A DNA stretch of 64,000 nucleotides from the NCBI RefSeq assembly GCF_013009075.1, contig NZ_CP053108.1, positions 1,736,001 to 1,800,000 on the forward strand, written 5' to 3'. This stretch comes from Halomonas sp. TA22. GTDB lineage: Bacteria > Pseudomonadota > Gammaproteobacteria > Pseudomonadales > Halomonadaceae. Under the pieces are notes generated by a model that worked only from the letters and a program-made list of their open reading frames with translations, searched no databases and had not been told where the DNA came from. Positions 36,088-45,206 of the stretch are shown here, in pieces. Every line of letters starts with the position of its first letter. Position 1 is the first letter of the stretch. The position numbers and the translations under genes are program-made.

Positions 36088-36894
36088 TTAACCGATACTC
36101 GCGGCCAGAAATTCCCGGGTATAGGGTTGGCTCGCCCTTGACGCCCGGACGTCATCGTCGCTCATCTCCTCGATGATGCGCCCGCCCTGCATCATGCCGA
36201 TGCGTTCGCACAGGTGAGTCACTACCGCCAGGTCATGGCTGACCATCAGGTAGGTGAGGTGACGCTCTCGGCGCAGGGTCTTGAGCAAGTTGAGAATCTC
36301 TGCCTGGACCGAGACGTCGAGCGCCGACGTCGGCTCGTCGAGCAGCAGGATCTCGGGTTCGATCACCAGCGCACGGGCAATGGCGATGCGTTGACGCTGA
36401 CCGCCGGAGAGCTCGTGGGGGTAGCGATAGCGAAATCCCTGACCGAGGCCGACCTCGTCGAGAACGCGTGCCATGCGGGCTTCAGGGTTGTCGAAACCAT
36501 GGATCTTCAACGGCTCCATCAGCACCGTCTTGACGATCTTGCGTGGATGGAGCGAGGCGTAGGGATCCTGGAACACCATCTGCACGCGTCGGAAGAACTC
36601 CTTGCCGCGTTTGTTCTGAACCTCCTTGTCGCCGATCAGGATGGCCCCTCGGTAGTCGGCATTCAGGCCGGCGATAGCGCGCAGGACCGTCGACTTGCCG
36701 CAGCCGGATTCACCGATCAGACCATAGGCGCCGCCGCGCTCGATCATGAAGGAGACCTCCTTGACCACATGGTTGGTGGCCAGGCCCGTGCCGAACGTGA
36801 TGTCGAGCCCGAGTGTCTCGACATGGCGTTGGCGCGCCGCCTGGGAGCGCTTGGACTGACGCATGCTGCGTACCTCCGAAATGGCTGTCGTCAT
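36088..36894 (-). CDS. Peptide-type ABC transporter ATP-binding protein (DppF/OppF-like)
   Basis: 268-residue nucleotide-binding subunit of a peptide-type importer. Walker A is GESGCGKST, signature LSGGQRQRIAIARAL, Walker B ILLLDEPTSALD and switch His in VSHDL. It carries a short N-terminal extension rich in basic residues (SMRQSKRSQAARQRH). Its ATG overlaps the upstream ATPase stop (ATGA). It forms a heterodimer with that ATPase by family precedent. Confidence 0.92.
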   Translation of the reverse strand: MTTAISEVRSMRQSKRSQAARQRHVETLGLDITFGTGLATNHVVKEVSFMIERGGAYGLIGESGCGKSTVLRAIAGLNADYRGAILIGDKEVQNKRGKEFFRRVQMVFQDPYASLHPRKIVKTVLMEPLKIHGFDNPEARMARVLDEVGLGQGFRYRYPHELSGGQRQRIAIARALVIEPEILLLDEPTSALDVSVQAEILNLLKTLRRERHLTYLMVSHDLAVVTHLCERIGMMQGGRIIEEMSDDDVRASRASQPYTREFLAASIG

Positions 36895-37757
36895 GTCGTG
36901 GCTCCGCGATAGATCGAGGGTTCGTCACGCCAGGCCGGGTTGCGACTTGGTACCTTGAGGAGGTCGACTGGACGGTCGAGTCGAGGCAGGCTCTCGAGTA
37001 GCCCGCGGGTATAGGGGTGGCGTGCCTGATGCAGTTCGTGGGCGGGAAGGTCCTCGACGATGCGGCCGGCATACATCACCAGTACACGATCACAGAAGTC
37101 GGCAACCAGATTGAGATCGTGACTGATGAACATCAGTGACGTGCCACGCCGACTGACCAAGTCGTCGAGTATTCCCAATACTTGGCGACGCACGGTGACG
37201 TCCAGCGCAGAGGTGGGCTCGTCGGCGATGATCAGCTCGGGCTCCGGGATGAGCATCATCGCGATCATGATGCGTTGGCCCATGCCGCCGGACACCTCAT
37301 GGGGATAGAGGCGGAAGACGCGCTCCGGCTCCCGGATCTGCACCGCCTCGAGCATGGCGAGGGTGCGCTGACGCGCCTCGGCAACCCTGACGCGGTGATG
37401 CAGGCGATAGGCCTCCATGATCTGTGCGCCGATGCGCATCAGCGGGTTGAGCGAGAACTTGGGGTCTTGAAGAATCATCGAGATGCGATTGCCGCGAATA
37501 TGGCGCATCTGACGTTCTGAAGCGGCTTTCAGATCGCAGCCGGAGAACTCGAGCTTGCCGACCTCCATGCGTGCGGACTTGGGGGTCAGCTTGAGAATGG
37601 CGCGCCCAGTTTGGGACTTGCCCGAGCCGGATTCCCCGACGATACCGACTTTTTCTTGGCCGATGGTGAAGGGTACGCCGCGCACGGCATGGTTCTCGCC
37701 ATGTGCGCCCGGAAAGGTGATGTTGAGGTCTTCGACAGTCAGCAAGGGGTTAGCCAT
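36891..37757 (-). CDS. Peptide-type ABC transporter ATP-binding protein (DppD/OppD-like)
   Basis: 288-residue ATPase with Walker A GESGSGKSQ, signature VSGGMGQRIMIAMML, Walker B LIIADEPTSALD and the oligopeptide-transporter C-terminal segment HPYTRGLLESLPRLD. The start at MANPLLTVEDL (37757) overlaps the permease stop by eight bases; a longer open frame upstream is a shadow of the permease gene. Confidence 0.92.
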   Translation of the reverse strand: MANPLLTVEDLNITFPGAHGENHAVRGVPFTIGQEKVGIVGESGSGKSQTGRAILKLTPKSARMEVGKLEFSGCDLKAASERQMRHIRGNRISMILQDPKFSLNPLMRIGAQIMEAYRLHHRVRVAEARQRTLAMLEAVQIREPERVFRLYPHEVSGGMGQRIMIAMMLIPEPELIIADEPTSALDVTVRRQVLGILDDLVSRRGTSLMFISHDLNLVADFCDRVLVMYAGRIVEDLPAHELHQARHPYTRGLLESLPRLDRPVDLLKVPSRNPAWRDEPSIYRGATT

Positions 37758-38670
37758 GGCGGGGATCCAGAATGTCGCGCAGGCCATCACCGAACAGGTT
37801 GAAGGCGAGGCTGGCAAGGAGAATGGCACAGCCGGGAATGGCGGCGATCCACCAGCTGTTGAGCATGAATTGACGGCCGGTGGAGAGCATCGCGCCCCAT
37901 TCAGGGCTTGGCGGCTGGGCACCCAGACCCAGGAAGCCCAGGCCAGCGGCGGTGAGGATGATCGACGCCATGTTGAGCGTGATGCGCACGACGACAGAGG
38001 GAATGCACATCGGCATGATGTGGGAAAAAATGATGCGCCAGCTCGAGGCGCCCTGCAGGTGAATGGCGGCGATGTAGTCCGACTTGCGGATCGACAAGGT
38101 CTCGGCGCGGGCCAGTCGTGCAATGGGCGGCCAAGATGCCAGCGAGATGGCGATGATGGCATTCTGGATGCCGGGGCCCAGGGCCGCGACAAAGGCAAGC
38201 GCGAGCACCAGGCTTGGGAAGGCGAGAAAGATATCGACGATGCGCATCAACACGGTATCGACCCAGCCGCCCAGATAACCGGCGGAAGCACCGACGAAAA
38301 GGCCGACGGGGGCGGCGATCAGGGCAGTGAGTCCGGCGATGTAGAGCGTGATTCGCGAGCCGTAGATCAGCCGGCTGTAGATATCGCGTCCCAGTTCGTC
38401 GGTGCCAAGCCAGTGCTCTGACGAGGGGGCCGAGAGTCGATTGGCCAAGCTCTGGGCATAGATGTCATGGGTGGCCAGCAGCGGTGCGAGTACCGCGGCC
38501 AGCACCATCAGCAGAATGACGCCGAGGCCGAACAGGGCGGAGGGGTTGCGTCTGAGTCGCCACCACCCGACCCATAGCTGCTGGGCGCGGGCCTGGAAGG
38601 TCGAAGAGGGAATGGGCGCCTCCAGCCAGGCCCGGAGTGAGGCGTCTTGGTGCGATTGGGGTAGGGCCAT
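37750..38670 (-). CDS. Peptide-type ABC transporter permease (DppC/OppC-like)
   Basis: 306-residue inner-membrane permease with about six transmembrane helices. It has the OppC-type N-terminus LRRNPSALFGLGVILLMVLAA and the EAA loop SLASWPPIARLARAETLSIRK. An in-frame GTG two codons upstream lacks a ribosome binding site; the ATG at 38670 has GAGG five bases before it. Seven bases separate it from the upstream permease. Confidence 0.92.
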   Translation of the reverse strand: MALPQSHQDASLRAWLEAPIPSSTFQARAQQLWVGWWRLRRNPSALFGLGVILLMVLAAVLAPLLATHDIYAQSLANRLSAPSSEHWLGTDELGRDIYSRLIYGSRITLYIAGLTALIAAPVGLFVGASAGYLGGWVDTVLMRIVDIFLAFPSLVLALAFVAALGPGIQNAIIAISLASWPPIARLARAETLSIRKSDYIAAIHLQGASSWRIIFSHIMPMCIPSVVVRITLNMASIILTAAGLGFLGLGAQPPSPEWGAMLSTGRQFMLNSWWIAAIPGCAILLASLAFNLFGDGLRDILDPRHG

Positions 38671-38677
38671 GATCACC

Positions 38678-39748
38678 TCAGCGGGTTCGTGGATCGACGA
38701 TTCGGTAGAGCAGATCGCAGAGCAGGTTGAGGATGACGAAGATGATGCCGATCAGCAGCGTGCAGCCGACGACGGCATTCATGTCTCCTGCAAGCAGTGC
38801 GTTGGTCAGATAGCGGCCGAAGCCGGGCCAGGCGAACACGGTCTCGGTCAGCACCGCCCCCTCGAGCAGGAACGCATAGGAGAGCACCACCACCGTCAAT
38901 ACCTGCACGGCGATGTTGCGAAACGCATGGATCCACACGGTGCGGGCCCAGGAGAGCCCCTTGACCCGGGCGGTGATGACATACTCCTGGCTGAGCTGCT
39001 CGATCATGAAGCTACGCGTCATGCGGCTGATGTAGGCCAGGGCGCCGAGCCCGAGAATCGAGGCGGGCAGGATGATATGGCCAAAGACGTTGCGAAATGC
39101 CGCCCATTGACCTGCCAGTGCGGTATCGACCAGGTAGAAACCGGTGACGCGGACCAGCTCGAATTCATGAATCATGTTGATCCGTCCCGGACCGCCGATC
39201 CAACCGAGGGTGGCATAGAAGAGCACCAGCCCCATCAGGCCGAGCCAGAAATTGGGCGCGGAATACCCCACCAGTCCTACCACCCTGACGACATGGTCGA
39301 TCCAGGAGCCTCGGTACATCGCCGACAACACCCCCGCCGGGATGCCGAGTCCGGTACCGATGATGATCGCCACCGTGGCCAGCTCGAGGGTGGCGGGGAA
39401 TACCCGGGCGATGTCGTCGATGACCGGACGTCCGGTGGTCAGGGCGGTACCGAAATCCAGAACGAGAACGCCGCGAAGGTAGTCCAGGAACTGGATCGGC
39501 AAGGGCTGATCGAGACCCAATTGACGATACATGGCGTCGTAGGCCGCCTGACTGATGTTGTCGCCGAGTACCGCAACCACGGGATCCAGTGGTAAGAGCC
39601 TGCCGATGAAGAAGGTCAGTGCCACCAGTCCGAACAGCGTGATGGCCGTGGAGAGGATCGACTTGGTACCAGACCAGGCCCAGCCGGGAACCGCCAAGGC
39701 GGTTCCCGGATGCGGTCTTGGGGTCGAACTCGCGGAGGAGTCTCTCAT
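38678..39748 (-). CDS. Peptide-type ABC transporter permease (DppB/OppB-like)
   Basis: 356-residue permease with an N-terminal helix (TAITLFGLVALTFFIGRLLP), the DppB-type LGLDQPLPIQFLDYL segment and the EAA loop EYVITARVKGLSWARTVWIHAFRN. The frame opens 19 codons earlier inside the upstream gene. The chosen ATG follows AGGGGG and lies eight bases after the binding-protein stop. Confidence 0.92.
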   Translation of the reverse strand: MRDSSASSTPRPHPGTALAVPGWAWSGTKSILSTAITLFGLVALTFFIGRLLPLDPVVAVLGDNISQAAYDAMYRQLGLDQPLPIQFLDYLRGVLVLDFGTALTTGRPVIDDIARVFPATLELATVAIIIGTGLGIPAGVLSAMYRGSWIDHVVRVVGLVGYSAPNFWLGLMGLVLFYATLGWIGGPGRINMIHEFELVRVTGFYLVDTALAGQWAAFRNVFGHIILPASILGLGALAYISRMTRSFMIEQLSQEYVITARVKGLSWARTVWIHAFRNIAVQVLTVVVLSYAFLLEGAVLTETVFAWPGFGRYLTNALLAGDMNAVVGCTLLIGIIFVILNLLCDLLYRIVDPRTR

Positions 39749-39756
39749 TACGCCCC

Positions 39757-41385
39757 CTATTTCGACGCTAGTGCGTAATAGGTCCGGAATCCGTGCCAAG
39801 ACCAATCCTGGATTTCATTGCGTACGCCAGCGACGTTGTACATCTGGAACATGATCGCCATCGGCCCCACTTCCATCACGTCGCGCTGCAACTCAGCATA
39901 GAGTTGGTCGCGGCGCTCGGCGTCGGCTTCCAGCAGTGCCTCTTCTACCCGTGCGTTGAGCTCCTCGTCATAGAAGGCGGCCCGCCAAGCGGGATACTGG
40001 GTCAACTGCGCCTCGGGGCTGTTGTCCGGGTTGTAGACCAGGCGCGAGGCGTTGCCATGCGCATCGGGCACCGTCGTCTGCCAGGCCAGCATGGCGCTCT
40101 GGTATTCACGACCGCGGACACGGGCGAAAAGCTGTGCATTGGCCATGCGCTCTAGGTCGAGGCGGATGCCCACTTGCGAGGCGTTCTGCTGCACGCTCTG
40201 GGCGATCGGTGCGGAGTGTGGCAGGGTGCCGAAGATCACACTGGCCTGAAACCCCTCCTCGAAACCGGCTTCGGCCAGCAACTCGCGTGCCCGCTCAAGG
40301 TCGAGGCTGAAGGGCTGTCCCTCCTCCTCGTCCAGCGCGCCGACGGCCCCCAGTTGCACGAAGCTCGCTCGCGGTACGCCAAGGGAGTTCATCACCGACT
40401 CTCCCAACCCCTCGTAATCGATCAGGTAGCGCATCGCCAAGCGGACTTCGGGATGAGCGAAGCGCTCGTCCTCGAGATTGAAGACCCAGAAGAAGAGCTG
40501 GGGGCGCAGGGTCTGTTCGATGGTGACGGTGCTGGAGCCCGACAGGTCGGCCAGGTCGTCGGGGCCAAGGTCCCGGGCCACATCCACATCGCCCTGTTCC
40601 AGGAGCAGGCGCTGGGTGCCGGGCTCGGAGACATGGCGTACGAATACTCGCGACAGCGGCGGCTGTTCGCCCCAGTACTCCTCGTTGGCTTCCAGGATCA
40701 GTGCCTCCCCCGCGTCCCAGCGTGTCAATCGGTAGGGACCGACGCAGGCGGTGCGTGTGGTGAGGTAGCGGTTGCCATAATCGTCGCCCTCCTCGTGGGC
40801 CATGATCAACTCGCTGTCGAGCACGGAGGCAGCCTGGTTGGCGGCGATGGCCTGCATAAGCAGGTTGACGGGATAGGGTTTATCGAGGCGCATCACCAAG
40901 GTTTCGTCGTCCACCGCCTCGATCATCTCCTCGACGTTGTCGCTGGTGAAGCCATACTCGGTGAGTGTCGCGGCGGCGCCGTAGCCGAGATGCACGACAC
41001 GCTGCAGTGACCAGGCGGCGTCATGCGCCGTGACCGGATTGCCCGAGGGGAAGGTGGCCCCTGTCCGCAGGCGGAAGGTGATCTCTCGTCCATCCTCGGA
41101 GACGCCCCAGTCATGGGCGAAGCCGGGCCGAATCTCACGCTCGTCCTCGGGATCGAAACTGACCAGGGCGTTGCAAGTATTCTGGATCAGCTCGTTGGTG
41201 ACGACCTCGCCGCTCTGTGCCGGATCGAAGGTGCTGATCGCATCGATGTTCCATGCCATCACCAGGGTGTTGGGTGGTGTCGAGGCACTGGCGGTAGAGG
41301 CCGCTGCGCAGAGTGCGACAGCCGCCGCGCCACTACGCAGCGTGCGAGCGGCAAGTCGTGATGTCTTAATTGTCGTTGTTGACAT
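39757..41385 (-). CDS. Periplasmic substrate-binding protein, peptide/nickel family 5
   Basis: 542-residue SBP_bac_5 protein with a Tat/Sec-like signal peptide (basic N-terminus, TLRSGAAAVALCAAASTASAS). The mature part begins TPPNTLVMAWNIDAISTFDPAQ. It has the family GFAHDWGVSEDGREITFRLRTG and YLIDYEGL regions. It should capture peptide-like or other medium-size solutes in the periplasm for the adjacent permeases. The acidic surface composition is typical of halophile exported proteins. Confidence 0.92.
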   Translation of the reverse strand: MSTTTIKTSRLAARTLRSGAAAVALCAAASTASASTPPNTLVMAWNIDAISTFDPAQSGEVVTNELIQNTCNALVSFDPEDEREIRPGFAHDWGVSEDGREITFRLRTGATFPSGNPVTAHDAAWSLQRVVHLGYGAAATLTEYGFTSDNVEEMIEAVDDETLVMRLDKPYPVNLLMQAIAANQAASVLDSELIMAHEEGDDYGNRYLTTRTACVGPYRLTRWDAGEALILEANEEYWGEQPPLSRVFVRHVSEPGTQRLLLEQGDVDVARDLGPDDLADLSGSSTVTIEQTLRPQLFFWVFNLEDERFAHPEVRLAMRYLIDYEGLGESVMNSLGVPRASFVQLGAVGALDEEEGQPFSLDLERARELLAEAGFEEGFQASVIFGTLPHSAPIAQSVQQNASQVGIRLDLERMANAQLFARVRGREYQSAMLAWQTTVPDAHGNASRLVYNPDNSPEAQLTQYPAWRAAFYDEELNARVEEALLEADAERRDQLYAELQRDVMEVGPMAIMFQMYNVAGVRNEIQDWSWHGFRTYYALASK

Positions 41386-41455
41386 GTTCGTGTCCTATGG
41401 AGTCGCTGATGGCGAGAGTGTCCCGCCTGTAAAGGTGGGCGATAGCGTCGGTCTC

Positions 41456-42886
41456 TTACACCTCTGCTGGCCGCGGCTGGATCGGCGGTTTGACCTCGGG
41501 TGGAATCGGGCAGACGTAGGGCTTGCGAGCGAGCCTCGCCTGGTGGTCGCGCTTCGCGTCCGCCATCACGTCGGGATGTTCGAGGACATCAAGCGCCGTG
41601 CCGGCCATGATCTTGGCGGCATGCACCAACCCCTTGTGGGCTGCAGGCACCTTGCCCTGGGCGGTGATCTGCCACGAGTGTCCCGCGGTGCCGATGGCAT
41701 GGGTGGCGACACGGGCCTGTACGGTGGGCACTGCCCAGCTCACGTCGCCCAGGTCGGTGGAGCCCATCATCGGCTCGCCCTTGGCGCCGAACGGCACGAT
41801 GAAATCGCACAGCGGCAGGTCGTCAACAGGATCGAGGCCGAGGCGCGCATAGTCGTTGACGATATCCTCCTCGCTGAGGGTGGCCTGGATCGCGCGGGCG
41901 AAATCCCGATCTTGCTCGTCGAACGGCACCGGGCCCAGCGCCTCCATGACCCGCTGCATGCTGCGCTCCAGGGGAGTATTGCCGAGCAGATTGGAGACCG
42001 CGCTCATGATGCTGATCTCGACCTCGGTCTCGGTCATCATCGCCGCGCCGTGGGCCACCTTCTGGACGCGGGCATTGAGGGCCTGCATGCCGGCCAGGTC
42101 GCGTGCGCGAATGGCGTAGCGCACGGCGGCATGCCCCTGCACCACGTTGGGTGCGATGCCCCCCGAATCGAGCATGGCGTAATGGATGCGTGCACTCGAG
42201 GGCATGTGTTCGCGCATGTAGTTGACGCCCACGCTCATCAGCTCCACTGCATCCAGCGCACTGCGGCCGAGGTGTGGCGCGGCGGCGGCATGGGAGGAGC
42301 GGCCGGTGAAGGCAAAGTCCATGCGTGTGTTGGCCAGTGACTGGGCATCGTCGACGCGGGTGAAGGAGGCGGGGTGCCAGCACAGGGCGATGTCGACATC
42401 GTCGAAGGCGCCCTCGCGCACCATGAACGCCTTGGCGGCACCGCCCTCCTCGGCAGGGCAGCCGTAATAGCGCACTCGGCAGGGGATGCCGGTCGACTCG
42501 AGGTAATCCTTCATCGCGGTAGCAGCGAGCAATGCCGCCGATCCCAGCATGTTGTGTCCGCAGCCATGGCCATAGCCGTTGCCTGGCAACGGACGGGGCT
42601 CGGCCACGCCGGCTTCCTGGCTCAGCCCTGGCAGGGCGTCGTACTCGCCGAGAAAGGCGATCACCGGGCCGCCACTGCCGGCCTCGCCCATCACGGCGGT
42701 GGGAATGCCGGCAACGCTGTCGCTGATGGTGAAGCCTTGGGACTCCAGCATTTGGCGATGCTCGGCCATCGAGCGATATTCGGTATAGGCGATCTCAGGC
42801 ATGCCCCAGATCCGGTCGCTTAGCGCTTCGAATAGCCCCCGCTTCTCGTCGACCAGATTCCAGAGCTGCTCTACTGCATCACTCAT
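41456..42886 (-). CDS. M20 family amidohydrolase (AbgB-like)
   Basis: 476-residue M20D metallo-amidohydrolase. Metal-ligand motifs are GNGYGHGCGHNMLG, PAEEGGAAKA with the catalytic Glu, and a His at CWHPAS. A dimerisation domain with FTGRSSHAAAAPHLGRSALDA follows. It resembles AbgB, which cleaves p-aminobenzoyl-glutamate, and other N-acyl amino acid or peptide hydrolases. The chosen start at MSDAVEQLW has AGGAG; ten in-frame codons upstream are less likely. No signal peptide, so cytoplasmic. Confidence 0.9.
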   Translation of the reverse strand: MSDAVEQLWNLVDEKRGLFEALSDRIWGMPEIAYTEYRSMAEHRQMLESQGFTISDSVAGIPTAVMGEAGSGGPVIAFLGEYDALPGLSQEAGVAEPRPLPGNGYGHGCGHNMLGSAALLAATAMKDYLESTGIPCRVRYYGCPAEEGGAAKAFMVREGAFDDVDIALCWHPASFTRVDDAQSLANTRMDFAFTGRSSHAAAAPHLGRSALDAVELMSVGVNYMREHMPSSARIHYAMLDSGGIAPNVVQGHAAVRYAIRARDLAGMQALNARVQKVAHGAAMMTETEVEISIMSAVSNLLGNTPLERSMQRVMEALGPVPFDEQDRDFARAIQATLSEEDIVNDYARLGLDPVDDLPLCDFIVPFGAKGEPMMGSTDLGDVSWAVPTVQARVATHAIGTAGHSWQITAQGKVPAAHKGLVHAAKIMAGTALDVLEHPDVMADAKRDHQARLARKPYVCPIPPEVKPPIQPRPAEV

Positions 42887-42912
42887 CGTGATTCTCCTGC
42901 GGTAAGTCGGCG

Positions 42913-44715
42913 TCACAGGTGACGCTCGAGAAAGGAAGCCAGGATGGCGAATACGCGAAGGCGGTCTTTACGGCGTGTGAAGCCATGTCCGGCATGCGCT
43001 ACACGTAGATACTCGACCGGCCTGCCCAGTCCACGCAGGCAGGCGTACACCATCTCGCTCTCACCTGGCGGCACCCGGGGGTCGTCCATGCCATGGACGA
43101 TCAGTAACGGCACGTCGATCTGCGCAATGCGATGGATAGGGGAGAAACGCTCCAGGGCGATCTTGTGACGTTGGGGATCCCCATACTCGGCGGCACGCAG
43201 CTCGCGCCGCCATGGGCCGGTGGTTTCGAGCAGGGTCAAAAAGTTGGCAATGCCGTAGAACTCGATGCCCAGGGCCCAGCGTCCGGGGTACTCGGTGAGG
43301 GCCGCGAGCACCATGAAGCCTCCGTAGGAGCGGCCATAGACGGCCACACGCCGCTGGTCGACATCGCCTTGCTCGGCGATCCAGCCGCGCACGGCCTCGA
43401 GGTCGGCGACGCTATCCATGCGCAGCTCATGATCGTCGAGATGCTGGTAGCGACGCCCATAGCCCGTGCTGCCGCGCACATTGGGTGCAATGACCCGGAT
43501 GCCGCGGGCCAACATGTATTGCAGATCGGCACGGAAGGTCGGCTTCCACTGCGCCTCGGGACCGCCGTGGACCACCACCACCACAGGGTAGCCAGCCTCG
43601 GGCACTGGCGTTGCCGGCTCGTAGATAAAGAAGGGCACAGTGAGGCCGTCGAAGCTGACGATGCGCTCGACGCTGGGTTCGATAAGGGCATCAAGGTCGA
43701 CGCCGGCCCGAGATGAGCGGGTGAGGGGGGCGGCATCGCCACCCTGCGGGTCGACCCGCCAGATCTCGCTGGGACGGCTGGCACTTTCGAAGCAGAGGAG
43801 CAATTCATCGCGCAGCAGTGGCCAGCTCAGCGCCGTGATGACACCCCGGGGAAGGCCATCGATGACGCGCTGAGTCCCATCGTCGAACCGGTGGAGCACC
43901 AGTACGCTCCAGCCATCCCGATTGACCGCCAGCGCCACTCGATCGCGTTGTGGCGAAAGGGCATAGGCCTCGATATCGGCATCGTCGAAGGTGGCGCACC
44001 ACTCCAGCGTTTCAGTCGACAACGAATAGCGCACCAGACCCTGAAACTCCTGGCCCTGATCGCTGATCATCAGCAGCGCTTGACCATCGTCGATGAAGCG
44101 GGGTGAGCTGTAGCGCGCTCGACCTCCATGAGGCAGTAGCGGGGTATAGCGGCCCGAGACGAGATCGAGACGAAACAGCCGTTGATCGCTGAGCGAGTGT
44201 CGAGCGTCGCGGATCAGCAGGGCCTCGCCATCGGGGAAAAAGGCCAGCACTTCGCGAAAACCGCTCTCTTGATGGACACAGCGCGTCTCGCGACTTCCCA
44301 TCTCCATGACATGGATGTCCATGTGGTGGCGGTCGCGAGCGTTTGCGCAGTAGGCGATGCGTCCCCCATCCGGCGACCAGGCACCCCACAAATGAACCAC
44401 GCTGGGATCGTGATCGAGGGCCACGGCCGGACCGCTTACCTCGGGCACCAGCCACAGCTGGTGTCGTTCATCGCCACCGCAGTCGCTGGTGAAGATCAGG
44501 TCGCGGCTCGTCGGGCTGAAAGCGATGGCTCCCACCGGTTCGTCGCACTCGGTCAGGCGCCAGGGCGCGCCGCCGGCCAGCGGTGCCAACCAGACCTGGT
44601 CGAAGCCGCTTTCGTCGCTCAAATAGGCCAGAAGCGTGGCGTCAGGAGAGAGACTGGGAGACCTGGCGCTGCATAGGCTCTGCAGCGCCGCCATCGAGGG
44701 GGGCGAGTTCACCAT
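42913..44715 (-). CDS. S9 family prolyl oligopeptidase
   Basis: 600-residue serine peptidase: an N-terminal beta-propeller of WD-like blades (residues ~1-340) followed by an alpha/beta hydrolase domain. The catalytic Ser is in VYGRSYGGFM, Asp in DDPRVPPGES and His in HAGHGFTRR; the oxyanion-region HGGPEAQW is present. There is no signal peptide. It is the first gene of the nine-gene operon, so it probably trims peptides imported by the downstream transporter. Confidence 0.92.
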   Translation of the reverse strand: MVNSPPSMAALQSLCSARSPSLSPDATLLAYLSDESGFDQVWLAPLAGGAPWRLTECDEPVGAIAFSPTSRDLIFTSDCGGDERHQLWLVPEVSGPAVALDHDPSVVHLWGAWSPDGGRIAYCANARDRHHMDIHVMEMGSRETRCVHQESGFREVLAFFPDGEALLIRDARHSLSDQRLFRLDLVSGRYTPLLPHGGRARYSSPRFIDDGQALLMISDQGQEFQGLVRYSLSTETLEWCATFDDADIEAYALSPQRDRVALAVNRDGWSVLVLHRFDDGTQRVIDGLPRGVITALSWPLLRDELLLCFESASRPSEIWRVDPQGGDAAPLTRSSRAGVDLDALIEPSVERIVSFDGLTVPFFIYEPATPVPEAGYPVVVVVHGGPEAQWKPTFRADLQYMLARGIRVIAPNVRGSTGYGRRYQHLDDHELRMDSVADLEAVRGWIAEQGDVDQRRVAVYGRSYGGFMVLAALTEYPGRWALGIEFYGIANFLTLLETTGPWRRELRAAEYGDPQRHKIALERFSPIHRIAQIDVPLLIVHGMDDPRVPPGESEMVYACLRGLGRPVEYLRVAHAGHGFTRRKDRLRVFAILASFLERHL

Positions 44716-45206
44716 GCTCTCCCCTGCGTTTCCGAGCAGAGCGCCGCCGACATGCCATCGGGATTGCCACGCTCTTCGGAATGAGGCGTATGTCTCGACG
44801 AGACACTCAGGCTGCTGGACCGCCCTGGCTCGCTTTCAGGGTAAGGAGCCGTGTCGCTATGCCGTGCATGGAGTGAGGCTTGATACATGGTGTCTTCCGG
44901 ATATTGCCTTTGAGGCAACCTTTGTTGTTGTGGCATCCGTAACGCTATGGGATCTACTTTGGTCGAGTGTCGCCCCATAGGCCAATCAAGATTTGGAATA
45001 TCGCATTCCGTTTCTGCAAAGCATCAGCGACCAGCAGAGAGGGTGGGGTCAGCCGACTCGAGCCGGCCGTCGTGGGGCATTCAAACCCGGCGAATGCGGC
45101 GACAGAGTGGTATCATCCGTTGCTCAGCGCCGCCAGCAAGGCGGCGTTTTTTTGTCGTAAACCATAGAATTCATTCGCTAGAGAGGTTCTGGCGTAAGGC
45201 GGACGG
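44716..45206. other. Intergenic region between the S9 peptidase and PLD genes
   Basis: 491 bases between divergent genes with no supported ORF. It must contain the promoter of the nine-gene operon, but I could not settle on hexamers. TTGCC-TTTGA-GGCAA forms a small hairpin near 44906-44920. A strong plus-strand terminator at 45128-45153 lies only 54 bases before the PLD gene, with TATCAT just upstream of it. It may be an attenuator or the end of an unrecognised small RNA. Confidence 0.5.
45128..45153 (+). terminator. Strong rho-independent terminator
   Basis: CGCCGCC and GGCGGCG around an AGCAA loop, followed by seven T. No annotated plus-strand gene ends here, so it points to a small RNA upstream or an attenuator ahead of the PLD gene. 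Confidence 0.8.

Noticed and set aside
37758-38198. N-terminal extension of the DppD-like ATPase
   Set aside because: It is an alternate frame of the DppC-like permease gene; the ATG at 37757 starts the conserved ABC domain.
41030-42340. Plus-strand open frame (436 codons) opposite the M20 and binding-protein genes
   Set aside because: Spans parts of two well-supported minus-strand genes and shows no domain.
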